Source: CAIXPS01 sp034430115
GTDB taxonomy: Bacteria > Chloroflexota > Anaerolineae > J036 > Brachytrichaceae
Assembly (NCBI GenBank): GCA_034430115.1
Contig: DAOUFG010000040.1
Coordinates: 1-13,914, forward strand
DNA: 13,914 nucleotides
Direction of reading: 5' to 3'
Under the pieces are notes generated by a model that ran no database searches, was not told the DNA's origin, and saw only the letters and a program-made list of their open reading frames with translations. The translations under genes and the position numbers were made by a program. Below, piece by piece: positions 7,755-13,914 of the stretch. How positions within the stretch are numbered: the first letter of the stretch is position 1; every line of letters begins with the position of its first letter.

Positions 7755-7783
7755 GCGTATGCCTGCATACGCATACGCATACG
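7755..7783. repeat. gcatac tandem repeat facing an inverted copy
   Basis: gcgtatgc (7755-7762) is followed by three overlapping copies of gcatacg at 6-bp spacing (starting 7765, 7771 and 7777). The first arm can pair with any of the three, giving alternative hairpins that differ in loop length by 6 nt. Confidence 0.65.
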
Positions 7784-7791
7784 ATGAAGTA

Positions 7792-7831
7792 GCCGGGTTT
7801 CCGTACCAGTGGAGACCAAAGGAAACCCGGC
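7792..7831. repeat. 11-bp inverted repeat with ccgggttt core
   Basis: gccgggtttcc (7792-7802) and ggaaacccggc (7821-7831) are perfectly complementary around an 18-nt loop. The ccgggttt/aaacccgg core is shared with the palindromic element at 13633-13665, so both may come from one dispersed repeat family. No T-run follows, which argues against a simple terminator. Confidence 0.65.
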
Positions 7832-8133
7832 AAGTTGTGAACTATCAATCCCAGAATCCTGAGTACGGAATATCAAACGGATACTGATGATTGCACGGGG
7901 GTTAGCTCACGCAGGTTTGTGTATGCACCTCCTCCATCCTAAGGTAACTTGCTTGCGTCGCTCAACAGAGATATGGCGGCTGGCGTACTCAACATAAAGC
8001 GTCACCGTGCCACGGCCTGTTGTCTCGCGTTTACTTACTATCGTCGCAAGGCTAACGAAAAGTCGTTCAGAAGTGGTTAAGAAGTTGTTTGGAAGCCCTT
8101 TAGATCTGAACAAGCCCGGCGCAGGAAGCGCGA

Positions 8134-8139
8134 TACAAT
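8134..8139 (+). promoter_or_regulatory. -10-like box (TACAAT) before hrpB
   Basis: TACAAT, the same hexamer as before the GH116 gene, lies 11 nt before the ATG at 8151, giving an expected leader of only a few nucleotides. It lies inside the frame that would be coding if the GTG at 8007 were used, which favours the ATG start. No clear -35 was seen. Confidence 0.4.
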
Positions 8140-8150
8140 CCCTCACCGCC

Positions 8151-10523
8151 ATGCAAGAGAACGTAACGACGAACCGAGCGAATGACGGACTGCCCGTTTG
8201 GGCATTACACCAAGAGATGACGCAAGCCTGGAACACCTCGAACCGCCTGGTTCTTTCTGCGCCCACCGGCTCCGGCAAAACCACACAAATCTGCCAGATG
8301 CTCCTGCAAGATGGGCGCAATCACGACAAGCAAGTCGTAGTGTTGCAGCCACGCCGGGTCGCGGCGCGCAGCGTCGCCAGGCGCGTCGCCGAAGAGATGG
8401 GCGTTGAACTGGGACGCGACGTGGGCTACCAGGTACGCTTCGAAGACGCCATCTCTACAGAGACTCGCATCGCCTTCGTCACCGAAGGGATTCTGTTGCG
8501 CTGGCTACAAGACGAGCCAACCCTTCCGTGGGTTGGAGCCATCCTGTTTGACGAATACCACGAACGCAACCTCCTGAGCGACATCGGCCTCGCGTTGTGC
8601 AAGGCGTTGCAAGCCACCCAACGCCCGGATTTGCTGCTCATGGTGATGTCGGCCACACTCGACACAGACGCCGTCGCCGGTTACCTGGATCATTGCCCCG
8701 CCCTGCAAGCACATGGGCGTGCTTACCCGGTGGATATACGCTACCTGCCGTGGGCCGACGAACGCCCGGCATGGGAATTGACCGCCGAAAAGGTGTGCCA
8801 GATCATGCGCGAAACCAGCGGAGGGGACATCCTGGTATTCATGCCCGGCGCATATGAGATTCAACAAACCATCGATGCAATCCGCCATGCGCACATGCAG
8901 GACGACCTGCTGGTGATCCCGCTGCACGGAGAACTATCGCCGCAAGATCAGGACCGCGCCTTCATTCCCACACCCTATCGGCGGGTGTTCGTTTCCACCA
9001 ACGTTGCCGAAACGTCGGTCACCATTCCGGGCATCCGCTATGTGATCGATAGCGGCCTGGCGCGCATTGCGCGTTACGAACCGGAACACGGCATCAATAC
9101 TTTACACGTCGAGCCGATCTCACAGGCTTCGGCAGACCAACGCGCCGGGCGGGCAGGACGCCTGGGACCGGGTGTGTGTTATCGGCTATGGCCGGAGGCG
9201 CAGCAAAGCGAACGCCCCGAACGAAACACGCCCGAAATCCAGCGCAGCGAGCTTTCGGGGGTGGTATTGCTGTTGCATTCACTCGGCATCGCCGATGCCG
9301 CGCAGTTCGACTTGCCCGATGCCCCCGGCGCAGAACGCATCGCCCACGCGGAAGAACTGCTGGAAGCGCTGGGCGCCATTACGCCCGCGCCACGTCGCAT
9401 CACCGAAACCGGCAAGCGCATGTTGCGCCTGCCGCTGCACCCGCGCTATGCGCGCATGTTGGTCGAAGCGGAGCAATATCACTGCGCGCGCGAGGTGGCG
9501 CTTTTCGCGGCGTTGGTGAGCGGACGCGACTTGCTGACGCACCTAAACCCCAGGGACAAATTGACCCTGCGCAACCGCGAAAGCCTGACCCGCGTGAGCG
9601 ACACCGATTACACCCTGCTCGCGGCGGCTTTTGCCCACGCCATCAAACATCATTTCGATTACAAGTCCTGCTATAGCCACGGCGTGAACCCGCACGTTGC
9701 GAAGGAAGTGGCACTCACGTATCGACAAATTCTGGGACTATTGGGAGCGGCGCGGAGTACCGCGCTTGGGGAGAGTGGGAGTGCAGGAGAGGGGGTGCAA
9801 GAGAGCACTGGTGATTCGATCTCCCATTCTCCCCAGTTCCCCCTCTCCCCCTCACCCACGCTCAACGAGGCGATCCGGCGCTGTCACCTGGCGGGGTTCA
9901 TCGACCAGCTTGCCTTGCGCATGGGCGGCAGTGAGGATTTCGAACTGGCGAATGGCCGGCGTGGCACCTTGATGCAAGAGAGCGTTGTGAAGCGCAGCGC
10001 GCTGATCGTCGTGTCGGAAATACGGGAGATCACCACCCACCAGCAGGAGAAGCTCACCTTGATCGGCACTGCCAGCAGTATCGAACCGGGATGGCTGATC
10101 GAGCTTCGCCCCTCACAACTGCGCGAAACGAATGAGTACGTCTATAACCGTCTGACGAAACGCGTGCTGGGTGCGCATGCCTGGCACTACCGCAACCTGC
10201 TCATCCATGCCGAACAGATCGAACAACTGGACCCGGCGCAAGCCGCGCTCGCGCTGGCGCGCGAGTTCGTGCGTAACCCACATCCCACCAACGTGCCACG
10301 CTGGGAGCGCGAGTTGAAGCCGTGGCTATTGAAAGTGGCGCGCATCCGGCAGCAGACACCCGAACTGGACTGGCCGCCCTTCAACGACGAACAAATCACG
10401 CAGGGGTTGGCGCAAGCCTGGTATGGGGCGACCAGTTACAAAGAAGCCGCCGAAAGGCCACTCGTGCCTGCCTTTGAAGCGTTGCTAAATGACACGCAAC
10501 ATGCCGCCATCACGCGCCTTTAA
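8151..10523 (+). CDS. hrpB: HrpB-type DEAH-box ATP-dependent helicase with an in-frame low-complexity insertion
   Basis: The 790-residue superfamily 2 RNA-helicase-like protein is close in length to E. coli HrpB (about 809). Its cellular substrate is not established for the family. All core motifs are present: Walker A APTGSGKTTQ (37-46), DEYH box (134-137, with Tyr in the third position), SAT (167-169), FVSTNVAETSVTIPG and motif VI QRAGRAGR (330-337). The helicase-associated and HrpB C-terminal regions follow, ending with a WPPFNDEQITQGLAQAWYG stretch. Between about residues 538 and 570 lies a Gly/Ser/Glu then Ser/Pro-rich segment that does not look like family sequence; its DNA is a purine/pyrimidine inverted repeat. 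The ATG at 8151 was chosen over the GTG at 8007 because MQENVTTN leads straight into the helicase core and a TACAAT box lies just upstream. The gene is convergent with the GxGYxYP gene. Confidence 0.92.
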   Translation: MQENVTTNRANDGLPVWALHQEMTQAWNTSNRLVLSAPTGSGKTTQICQMLLQDGRNHDKQVVVLQPRRVAARSVARRVAEEMGVELGRDVGYQVRFEDAISTETRIAFVTEGILLRWLQDEPTLPWVGAILFDEYHERNLLSDIGLALCKALQATQRPDLLLMVMSATLDTDAVAGYLDHCPALQAHGRAYPVDIRYLPWADERPAWELTAEKVCQIMRETSGGDILVFMPGAYEIQQTIDAIRHAHMQDDLLVIPLHGELSPQDQDRAFIPTPYRRVFVSTNVAETSVTIPGIRYVIDSGLARIARYEPEHGINTLHVEPISQASADQRAGRAGRLGPGVCYRLWPEAQQSERPERNTPEIQRSELSGVVLLLHSLGIADAAQFDLPDAPGAERIAHAEELLEALGAITPAPRRITETGKRMLRLPLHPRYARMLVEAEQYHCAREVALFAALVSGRDLLTHLNPRDKLTLRNRESLTRVSDTDYTLLAAAFAHAIKHHFDYKSCYSHGVNPHVAKEVALTYRQILGLLGAARSTALGESGSAGEGVQESTGDSISHSPQFPLSPSPTLNEAIRRCHLAGFIDQLALRMGGSEDFELANGRRGTLMQESVVKRSALIVVSEIREITTHQQEKLTLIGTASSIEPGWLIELRPSQLRETNEYVYNRLTKRVLGAHAWHYRNLLIHAEQIEQLDPAQAALALAREFVRNPHPTNVPRWERELKPWLLKVARIRQQTPELDWPPFNDEQITQGLAQAWYGATSYKEAAERPLVPAFEALLNDTQHAAITRL
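9767..9848. repeat. Purine/pyrimidine inverted repeat inside hrpB
   Basis: tggggagagtgggag (9767-9781) pairs with ctcccattctcccca (9821-9835) as a 15-bp stem with one G-T wobble. A second block, ggagaggggg (9786-9795), is the exact reverse complement of 9839-9848. The blocks run L1-L2-R1-R2, so the two stems are interleaved, not nested. The coding strand flips from almost all purine to almost all pyrimidine. It lies inside an open coding frame and is translated in frame as low-complexity sequence. Confidence 0.7.
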
Positions 10524-10713
10524 TGTGGGTATGACGCGGGCCACTTGAACCCCGGTTATGCAAGTGACGTAAAATGACGTGAACAGATCAAACGCTGTTG
10601 AGATATGCCAGGCTTCACATCGAGTTACCTGCCGCTCGACACGCCGTGCAAATGGTTGCGGGGCAATCATCACGGCCATTCCAACGTCTCTGACGGACAG
10701 AACAGCCCATTAC

Positions 10714-10734
10714 GCTTCACTCTTCACGTTTCAT
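10714..10734. repeat. GTGAARC-type heptad repeat spanning the GxGYxYP stop codon
   Basis: On the minus strand three consecutive heptads read ATGAAAC, GTGAAGA and GTGAAGC (10734 down to 10714). They encode the last residues (MKREE) and supply the TGA stop (10717-10719) of the GxGYxYP gene. The unit differs in sequence from the ATTTTNG heptads but has the same 7-bp period. Confidence 0.5.
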
Positions 10735-13116
10735 CTCCGCCTGCAAGCGTAAATCCACCAGCACATCAGGGCGCACGCACACGTAATCCAGCCCCAGGCG
10801 CTCTTGCACTTGCTGCAACATGGGCATCTCCAGGCCCCAATTCAGCACCCACGCTTCAATGAAGTCCGGCCTGCTGTGCGTAGCTTTGCGGATGTCTTCC
10901 ACCATCTGCTGCACCACTTCTTCTTTGGTCTTGTGTTCATAGTAGCCCGTGGCAGAATAGAATGCCACAACATCGTGATGCGTCACGCGCGCCTCGGCAA
11001 TTTCGGGCGCGCCGCCATAGCCGATGAAAATGCCCTTCAGTTGCCCGCTGGACCCGGCGGCATAGCGGTCCGCTTCCTCATGCCGGCTGTCGATCAACCA
11101 CAGGCAGGTCGAGTCGATCCAGCGCATAGCCTTGTCCACCGCGCAGGCATATTCGGTCCATAGCGCCTCGCGCTGTTTCGGGAATGCTCGCAAATAGATC
11201 ATCGGCTCGGTATAGCCCACCCCCAGGCCGCCCATCAGCAAATCGTTGGGCGTTGCCGTGCGCAGGTAATAGTTCAAGACCGGCGGCGCCAGGTGCGACG
11301 TGGCCGGCGCGAACGACCAACCCATCGGGAAGCTGCCGCGCTCCGGCTTATCCCAATGCAGGTCGCGCGTGCGCATCATCAACGCTTCGCCCATGTTATC
11401 GCCATCCGAGATCATGAAGGTGTAATAGACCTTGCTCGGATCATATGCAGGCCGGTCAGGCGTCTTGTGCCGCCACTGGCCCACCGGCACGCCGGAGTGC
11501 ACACTCAGGTTGGTCGCCTCGTGCGAAGGCGTGAGGATTTTGCCAAAGTAGGAACCGCGCAACAGCCCCGGCCACTCCATCACGGCATCGGCATGGCGGT
11601 GATCGGGGTCCTGCACCGTGGGCATCCAATCGAACCACCAACCCAGGATCGGGCTATTGGGCGGCGTGGAGGCCAGGATGCCGCGCAACAGGTTTTCCTC
11701 GACAGTGGTGCGGTGCTCAGGAAACCAGAAGGTGAAGATTTTGAAGGCGACCAGGTAGTCGGTGATCAAGAAAATGCCCGGATAGTTCGTCGCCAGCAGT
11801 TGCTGATTCATGCGCGGGAACAGCTCCTGGTAGGCCCAGCGCTGCATATCATATTGATCCGTCCACTTGTCGCGCGCGTCGAACAGTACCGGCAGCCCCA
11901 GGCGCTCGTTCATCTCCAGCGTTAATGGCACGCCATCTTCCAACGCGCCGATCATCATCAACACGTTCGTCTGGTTCAACTGAGCCGAGTGAAATGCGCC
12001 GATCTCACTCATGATGCCGCCGTCATAGATCACCGCGCCGCGCACCTCATCCTTGAAGCACTTCCACGCTTCCTGCACCGAAACAGGGCGCGACCGATAC
12101 CCCTCCAGGTGCAACTCCTCCAGCCAGGTGCGGTCTTGCCGGGCATAACGCGTGTGCACAAGGTACAGGCGCGGCTGCTTTCGATTCACCAGCCCTTGCA
12201 ACACCGACAGCGCGAATTCTTGCTGTGGCGACAGGTCGCTCACGTCCAATGTCAGGAGTTCATCTGCCGGCGCGGAAGACTGGGGCCAGAATTCTGGATA
12301 AGCCTGTCGCGCCGCCGGATCGTATTGCACCGCCGGATCGTGGAACGGCTCAAAATGCCCGGTCTGCTCATACTGGCGTTGCAAGGCCTCGGCCCATGCT
12401 CTATCCCAGCGCGTGGCATATGGGTCATGGCTCAACTTATCCAGGTCGGCCCGGCAGGCAACGGCATCACCCATCCCGGCGTGCATTTCGGTCAGCAGCA
12501 TCCTTGCCAGCAGACGTTGGCCGCTATCCGTTGCGCTTGTGATGTAACGCTCCAACTGCTCGACCGCCCTGGCCGCCGTACCATGGGATTGCACGTAAAC
12601 GCCCACCCAATGTTCGCGCCCCAGGAACGATATCTTCACCTGCAACCGGTTCACGCCGGGTTGCAGCGTGATCCACGCGGCATGATCGTGTGGGTTCGCC
12701 GGCTCAGGAATCATGGGTGCGATCACCGGCACGCCATTCACCCACAGGCTGATCAACCCACTACATTCCGTGGTGAGATGCGCAATCGTCTGCTCGCTCA
12801 CCACAATTTCGCCGTACAGGTAAACGGTGACATCCCTCTCGGCAGAAAACCACACGTCCAGCGATGTGACGCCGGCGGCGACGCCGTCCAATGTGTCCGC
12901 GCGTTGCCATCTCACGCGGCCATGTTTACCCTCATAGCTTGCTTGCAAGTTCGTCTCTTGCTCAGGGGGATAAGCCTGCAACAAACCGGCCAGATCATGA
13001 TTGTCGAATGGACCGAGCACGTGCACCTGGCCCACCGACATTGCAGAAGGAGGAGGAAATAAGGTTGCCAATAGTGCCTCAAAACGCCCTTCCATCGTTG
13101 GATCGATCGTCGCCAT
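10717..13116 (-). CDS. GxGYxYP-domain protein, putative carbohydrate-active, without signal peptide
   Basis: The 799-residue protein belongs to the GxGYxYP family, proposed to be glycoside hydrolases but not characterised to my knowledge. Family landmarks are DVSDLSPQQEFALSVLQGLVNR (about 291-312), YYTFMISDGDNMGEAL (564-579, acidic Asp571 and Asp573), PMGWSFAPATSHLAPP (597-612) and GLGVGYTEP (630-638), where the naming motif has Glu637 in place of the second Tyr. An N-terminal module (about 30-185) with VLGPFDN, YPPE and LWVNG looks like a carbohydrate-binding-type beta-sandwich seen in other sugar-active proteins. There is no signal peptide, so it is probably cytoplasmic. The start at 13116 follows a perfect AGGAGGT 6 nt upstream. 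The longer frame from 13176 would run through an operator-like inverted repeat and is unlikely. Neighbours (Gfo/Idh/MocA upstream, GH116 nearby) support a role in sugar processing. Confidence 0.85.
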   Translation of the reverse strand: MATIDPTMEGRFEALLATLFPPPSAMSVGQVHVLGPFDNHDLAGLLQAYPPEQETNLQASYEGKHGRVRWQRADTLDGVAAGVTSLDVWFSAERDVTVYLYGEIVVSEQTIAHLTTECSGLISLWVNGVPVIAPMIPEPANPHDHAAWITLQPGVNRLQVKISFLGREHWVGVYVQSHGTAARAVEQLERYITSATDSGQRLLARMLLTEMHAGMGDAVACRADLDKLSHDPYATRWDRAWAEALQRQYEQTGHFEPFHDPAVQYDPAARQAYPEFWPQSSAPADELLTLDVSDLSPQQEFALSVLQGLVNRKQPRLYLVHTRYARQDRTWLEELHLEGYRSRPVSVQEAWKCFKDEVRGAVIYDGGIMSEIGAFHSAQLNQTNVLMMIGALEDGVPLTLEMNERLGLPVLFDARDKWTDQYDMQRWAYQELFPRMNQQLLATNYPGIFLITDYLVAFKIFTFWFPEHRTTVEENLLRGILASTPPNSPILGWWFDWMPTVQDPDHRHADAVMEWPGLLRGSYFGKILTPSHEATNLSVHSGVPVGQWRHKTPDRPAYDPSKVYYTFMISDGDNMGEALMMRTRDLHWDKPERGSFPMGWSFAPATSHLAPPVLNYYLRTATPNDLLMGGLGVGYTEPMIYLRAFPKQREALWTEYACAVDKAMRWIDSTCLWLIDSRHEEADRYAAGSSGQLKGIFIGYGGAPEIAEARVTHHDVVAFYSATGYYEHKTKEEVVQQMVEDIRKATHSRPDFIEAWVLNWGLEMPMLQQVQERLGLDYVCVRPDVLVDLRLQAEMKREE

Positions 13117-13122
13117 AGGGGT

Positions 13123-13129
13123 ACCTCCT
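13123..13129 (-). promoter_or_regulatory. Perfect Shine-Dalgarno AGGAGGT fixing the GxGYxYP start
   Basis: On the minus strand AGGAGGT stands 6 nt before the ATG at 13116. This decides the start in favour of residues MATIDPTMEG over the in-frame ATG 60 bases upstream, which has no such site. Confidence 0.85.
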
Positions 13130-13138
13130 GTATTGCTT

Positions 13139-13170
13139 ACTTGTATACCCATCTCTTGGGTTATACAAGT
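13139..13170 (-). promoter_or_regulatory. 32-bp operator-like inverted repeat upstream of the GxGYxYP gene
   Basis: acttgtataccca (13139-13151) faces tgggttatacaagt (13157-13170) across a 5-nt spacer. The arms match fully except for one extra T in the right arm. It lies 22 bp upstream of the start codon and 9 bp upstream of the Shine-Dalgarno, and contains TTGTAT and TATACA, which may be promoter elements. The outer TTGTATAC/GTATAA-ACAAGT halves recall GntR-type operators. A dimeric repressor or an mRNA hairpin are both possible. The repeat is certain; the regulator is not in the window. Confidence 0.6.
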
Positions 13171-13191
13171 CAGCATCGGATACGGCCTTGC

Positions 13192-13582
13192 TCAGTCGTC
13201 CAACGCTGCTTCTGCCGCGGAAAGATAGAATTGAAGCTTACGCTCGACGTCCGTTCGCCAATCTGAGCGCGGAGCAACCAGCCGAACGAGCGTCACCATT
13301 CAGCCAGGTCTGCACGACGACGGGTTGAGCATAACGTTCACGCTCAAGCCAAACAGGTTGTGGGGCAATCCACAATCCCGCCTGTTGAAGTGCCAGCAGA
13401 GCGCCATATTCTCGGCCGGCCCGGTCGCGCTCATCGCGGACGGTGAACTTCACGGCTAAGTCGCTGTGCGGGTTAGTGGCTCGATAGAGCAAGTTGTTCG
13501 CTCCGCCATCAATGCAGTTGATCGTCCAGCCTTGCCATTCGCATGCGTGCTGAGAGGTATTACTGGATAGAAAATCTAGCAA
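13192..13582 (-). pseudogene. Truncated, frameshifted aminoglycoside-phosphotransferase-like kinase
   Basis: A 114-codon frame from TTG 13582 (stop at 13238) encodes the N-terminal lobe of an APH-type small-molecule kinase. It has IDGGANNLLYRAT (nucleotide loop), LAVKFTVRDERDRAGREY (Lys and Glu of the ATP site) and PVVVQTWLNGD (hinge). After the hinge the frame turns to unrelated sequence and stops. Shifting one base gives an open continuation reading VRLVAPRSDWRTDVERK to a stop at 13192-13194, which may be family C-terminal sequence. Even then only about 130 residues remain, against roughly 300 for an intact kinase, and the catalytic HxDxxxxN and Mg-binding Asp motifs are absent. It should be inactive. 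An internal deletion plus frameshift explains it best; a sequencing error could explain the shift but not the missing lobe. The start codon is uncertain. Confidence 0.65.
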
Positions 13583-13632
13583 TGGCTATAATGTCGATGA
13601 CTCCCGTTTCATTGGCATTTGAGATTGGATTC

Positions 13633-13665
13633 AGAAACCCGGTTTCTGCGAGAAACCGGGTTTCT
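13633..13665. repeat. Double-palindrome repeat (15-bp stem, 3-nt loop)
   Basis: agaaacccggtttct (13633-13647) and agaaaccgggtttct (13651-13665) are perfectly complementary with loop gcg. Each arm is itself palindromic around its central base (agaaacc/ggtttct), so the element can fold as one long hairpin or two short ones. Very similar agaaaccgggtttct palindromes are dispersed in cyanobacterial and Chloroflexota genomes as I recall. It lies 20 bp after the oxidoreductase stop, where it could also act as a terminator or mRNA stabiliser. Confidence 0.85.
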
Positions 13666-13685
13666 AATCGCGTTCTCCGAATCAG

Positions 13686-13914
13686 CTATTCAAAGCTTGG
13701 CACCGTTACCTCTGCGCCACCGTGCATAGCCGATTCATGCGCGCAGATGCCGGCGGCCGTCCAGTTGGCAGCCGTGACGGCGTCGATCCACGGCTTGCGC
13801 CCTTCCACGATGCTGCGCACGAACTCGTGCACCAGGTGCGGGTGCGAGCCATGGTGCCCCCCGCCCTGCTCGAACGAGAGGTGTTTATTCTCGTTGCTGT
13901 ATACGAAACGGCGG
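13686..13914 (-). CDS. Gfo/Idh/MocA-family oxidoreductase, C-terminal 75 residues only
   Basis: The frame is open from the window edge to a TAG at 13686-13688. The visible tail contains GGGHHGSHPHLVHEFV, RSIVEGRKPWIDAVTAANWT and the end AEVTVPSFE. This is the usual C-terminus of bacterial Gfo/Idh/MocA sugar dehydrogenases, in which GSHPHLVHEF and the PWxDAxxAANWTAAGI stretch are conserved. Such enzymes oxidise or reduce sugars or inositols with NAD(P). The N-terminal Rossmann domain lies beyond base 13914, so the substrate cannot be judged. The repeat at 13633-13665 follows the stop, and the broken kinase and GxGYxYP gene are next on the same strand. Confidence 0.85.
   Translation of the reverse strand, partial: RRFVYSNENKHLSFEQGGGHHGSHPHLVHEFVRSIVEGRKPWIDAVTAANWTAAGICAHESAMHGGAEVTVPSFE

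Larger units (their letters stand above)
7659..8150. other. 492-bp intergenic region without a convincing gene
   Basis: The gap between the GH116 stop and the helicase start holds a weak hairpin at 7684-7710, a gcatac tandem/inverted repeat at 7755-7783, an 11-bp-stem inverted repeat at 7792-7831 and a -10-like box at 8134-8139. A 42-codon ORF (7759-7887) has a fair Shine-Dalgarno (AGAAGG), but its sequence is partly made of the repeats and I do not recognise it. The helicase frame stays open back to a GTG at 8007, but the added 48 residues do not look like family sequence. I see no tRNA, although TTAGCTCA at 7905-7912 resembles a D-arm by chance. Confidence 0.6.

Noticed and set aside
7935..7946. 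tcctaaggtaac shared with 3195-3206
   Set aside because: A 12-base match between two spacers with no similarity on either side is too short to claim a repeat; it overlaps a Shine-Dalgarno at the first site only.
7895..7975. tRNA-like TTAGCTCA near 7905
   Set aside because: No acceptor stem, anticodon arm or TTC-arm could be assembled around it.
8007..8150. N-terminal extension of hrpB from GTG 8007
   Set aside because: The 48 added residues do not look like helicase sequence, a TACAAT box lies within them, and the ATG at 8151 starts just ahead of the core as in other HrpB proteins.
10542..10566. cacttg/caagtg inverted repeat after hrpB as a terminator
   Set aside because: The stem is 6 bp with an irregular loop and no T-run, so termination is not supported.
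11989..13062. A 357-codon open frame antisense to the GxGYxYP gene
   Set aside because: It is a compositional shadow of a conserved minus-strand gene; the sequence is low in hydrophobic core patterns and has no known domain.
13117..13176. N-terminal extension of the GxGYxYP protein from ATG 13176
   Set aside because: It would code across the operator-like inverted repeat and lacks a ribosome binding site, while ATG 13116 has a perfect AGGAGGT at 6 nt.

Overview
This window looks like chromosomal DNA of a bacterium, most likely a member of the Chloroflexota (Anaerolineae-like). The grounds are moderately high GC, a CpXC-family protein of the long type common in that phylum, a GH116 glycosidase, a GxGYxYP protein, and many short period-7 and palindromic intergenic repeats. 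The phylum is inferred from gene content, not from a marker gene. I found no rRNA, tRNA, CRISPR array, transposase or phage gene.

Layout, left to right. The + strand opens with the 3' part of gcvPB (glycine cleavage P-protein subunit 2), a strong hairpin, and a membrane-anchored FKBP-type prolyl isomerase. A bidirectional terminator separates these from a minus-strand pair: a cysteine-free CpXC-like protein (1818-3188) and, upstream of it, a soluble GAF-PAS sensor histidine kinase (3317-4864). The kinase is divergent from a GH116 beta-glycosidase (5007-7658). Their shared 142-bp intergenic region is built largely of inverted 7-bp-period repeats that also seem to supply the -10 boxes. A 492-bp gap with two repeat elements and no convincing gene leads to an HrpB-type DEAH helicase (8151-10523), which carries an in-frame low-complexity insertion. 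The right end is on the minus strand. In order of transcription it holds the C-terminus of a Gfo/Idh/MocA oxidoreductase (cut by the window edge), a palindromic repeat, a wrecked aminoglycoside-phosphotransferase-like kinase, a 32-bp operator-like inverted repeat, and a GxGYxYP-domain protein (10717-13116). The 193 bases between the helicase and the GxGYxYP gene stop hold only a heptad repeat and weak short inverted repeats.

The right part (GH116, GxGYxYP, Gfo/Idh/MocA) suggests carbohydrate or glycoside processing. The left part is housekeeping. Two styles of translation start are visible. Four genes (FKBP, kinase, GH116, hrpB) have a -10-like hexamer 5-11 nt before the start codon and no clear Shine-Dalgarno, which suggests leaderless mRNAs. 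The CpXC-like and GxGYxYP genes have strong Shine-Dalgarno sites. I did not find a clear new multi-gene system. The best leads are the operator-like repeat before the GxGYxYP gene, the cysteine-free CpXC variant, and the heptad repeats placed at promoters and at a stop codon.
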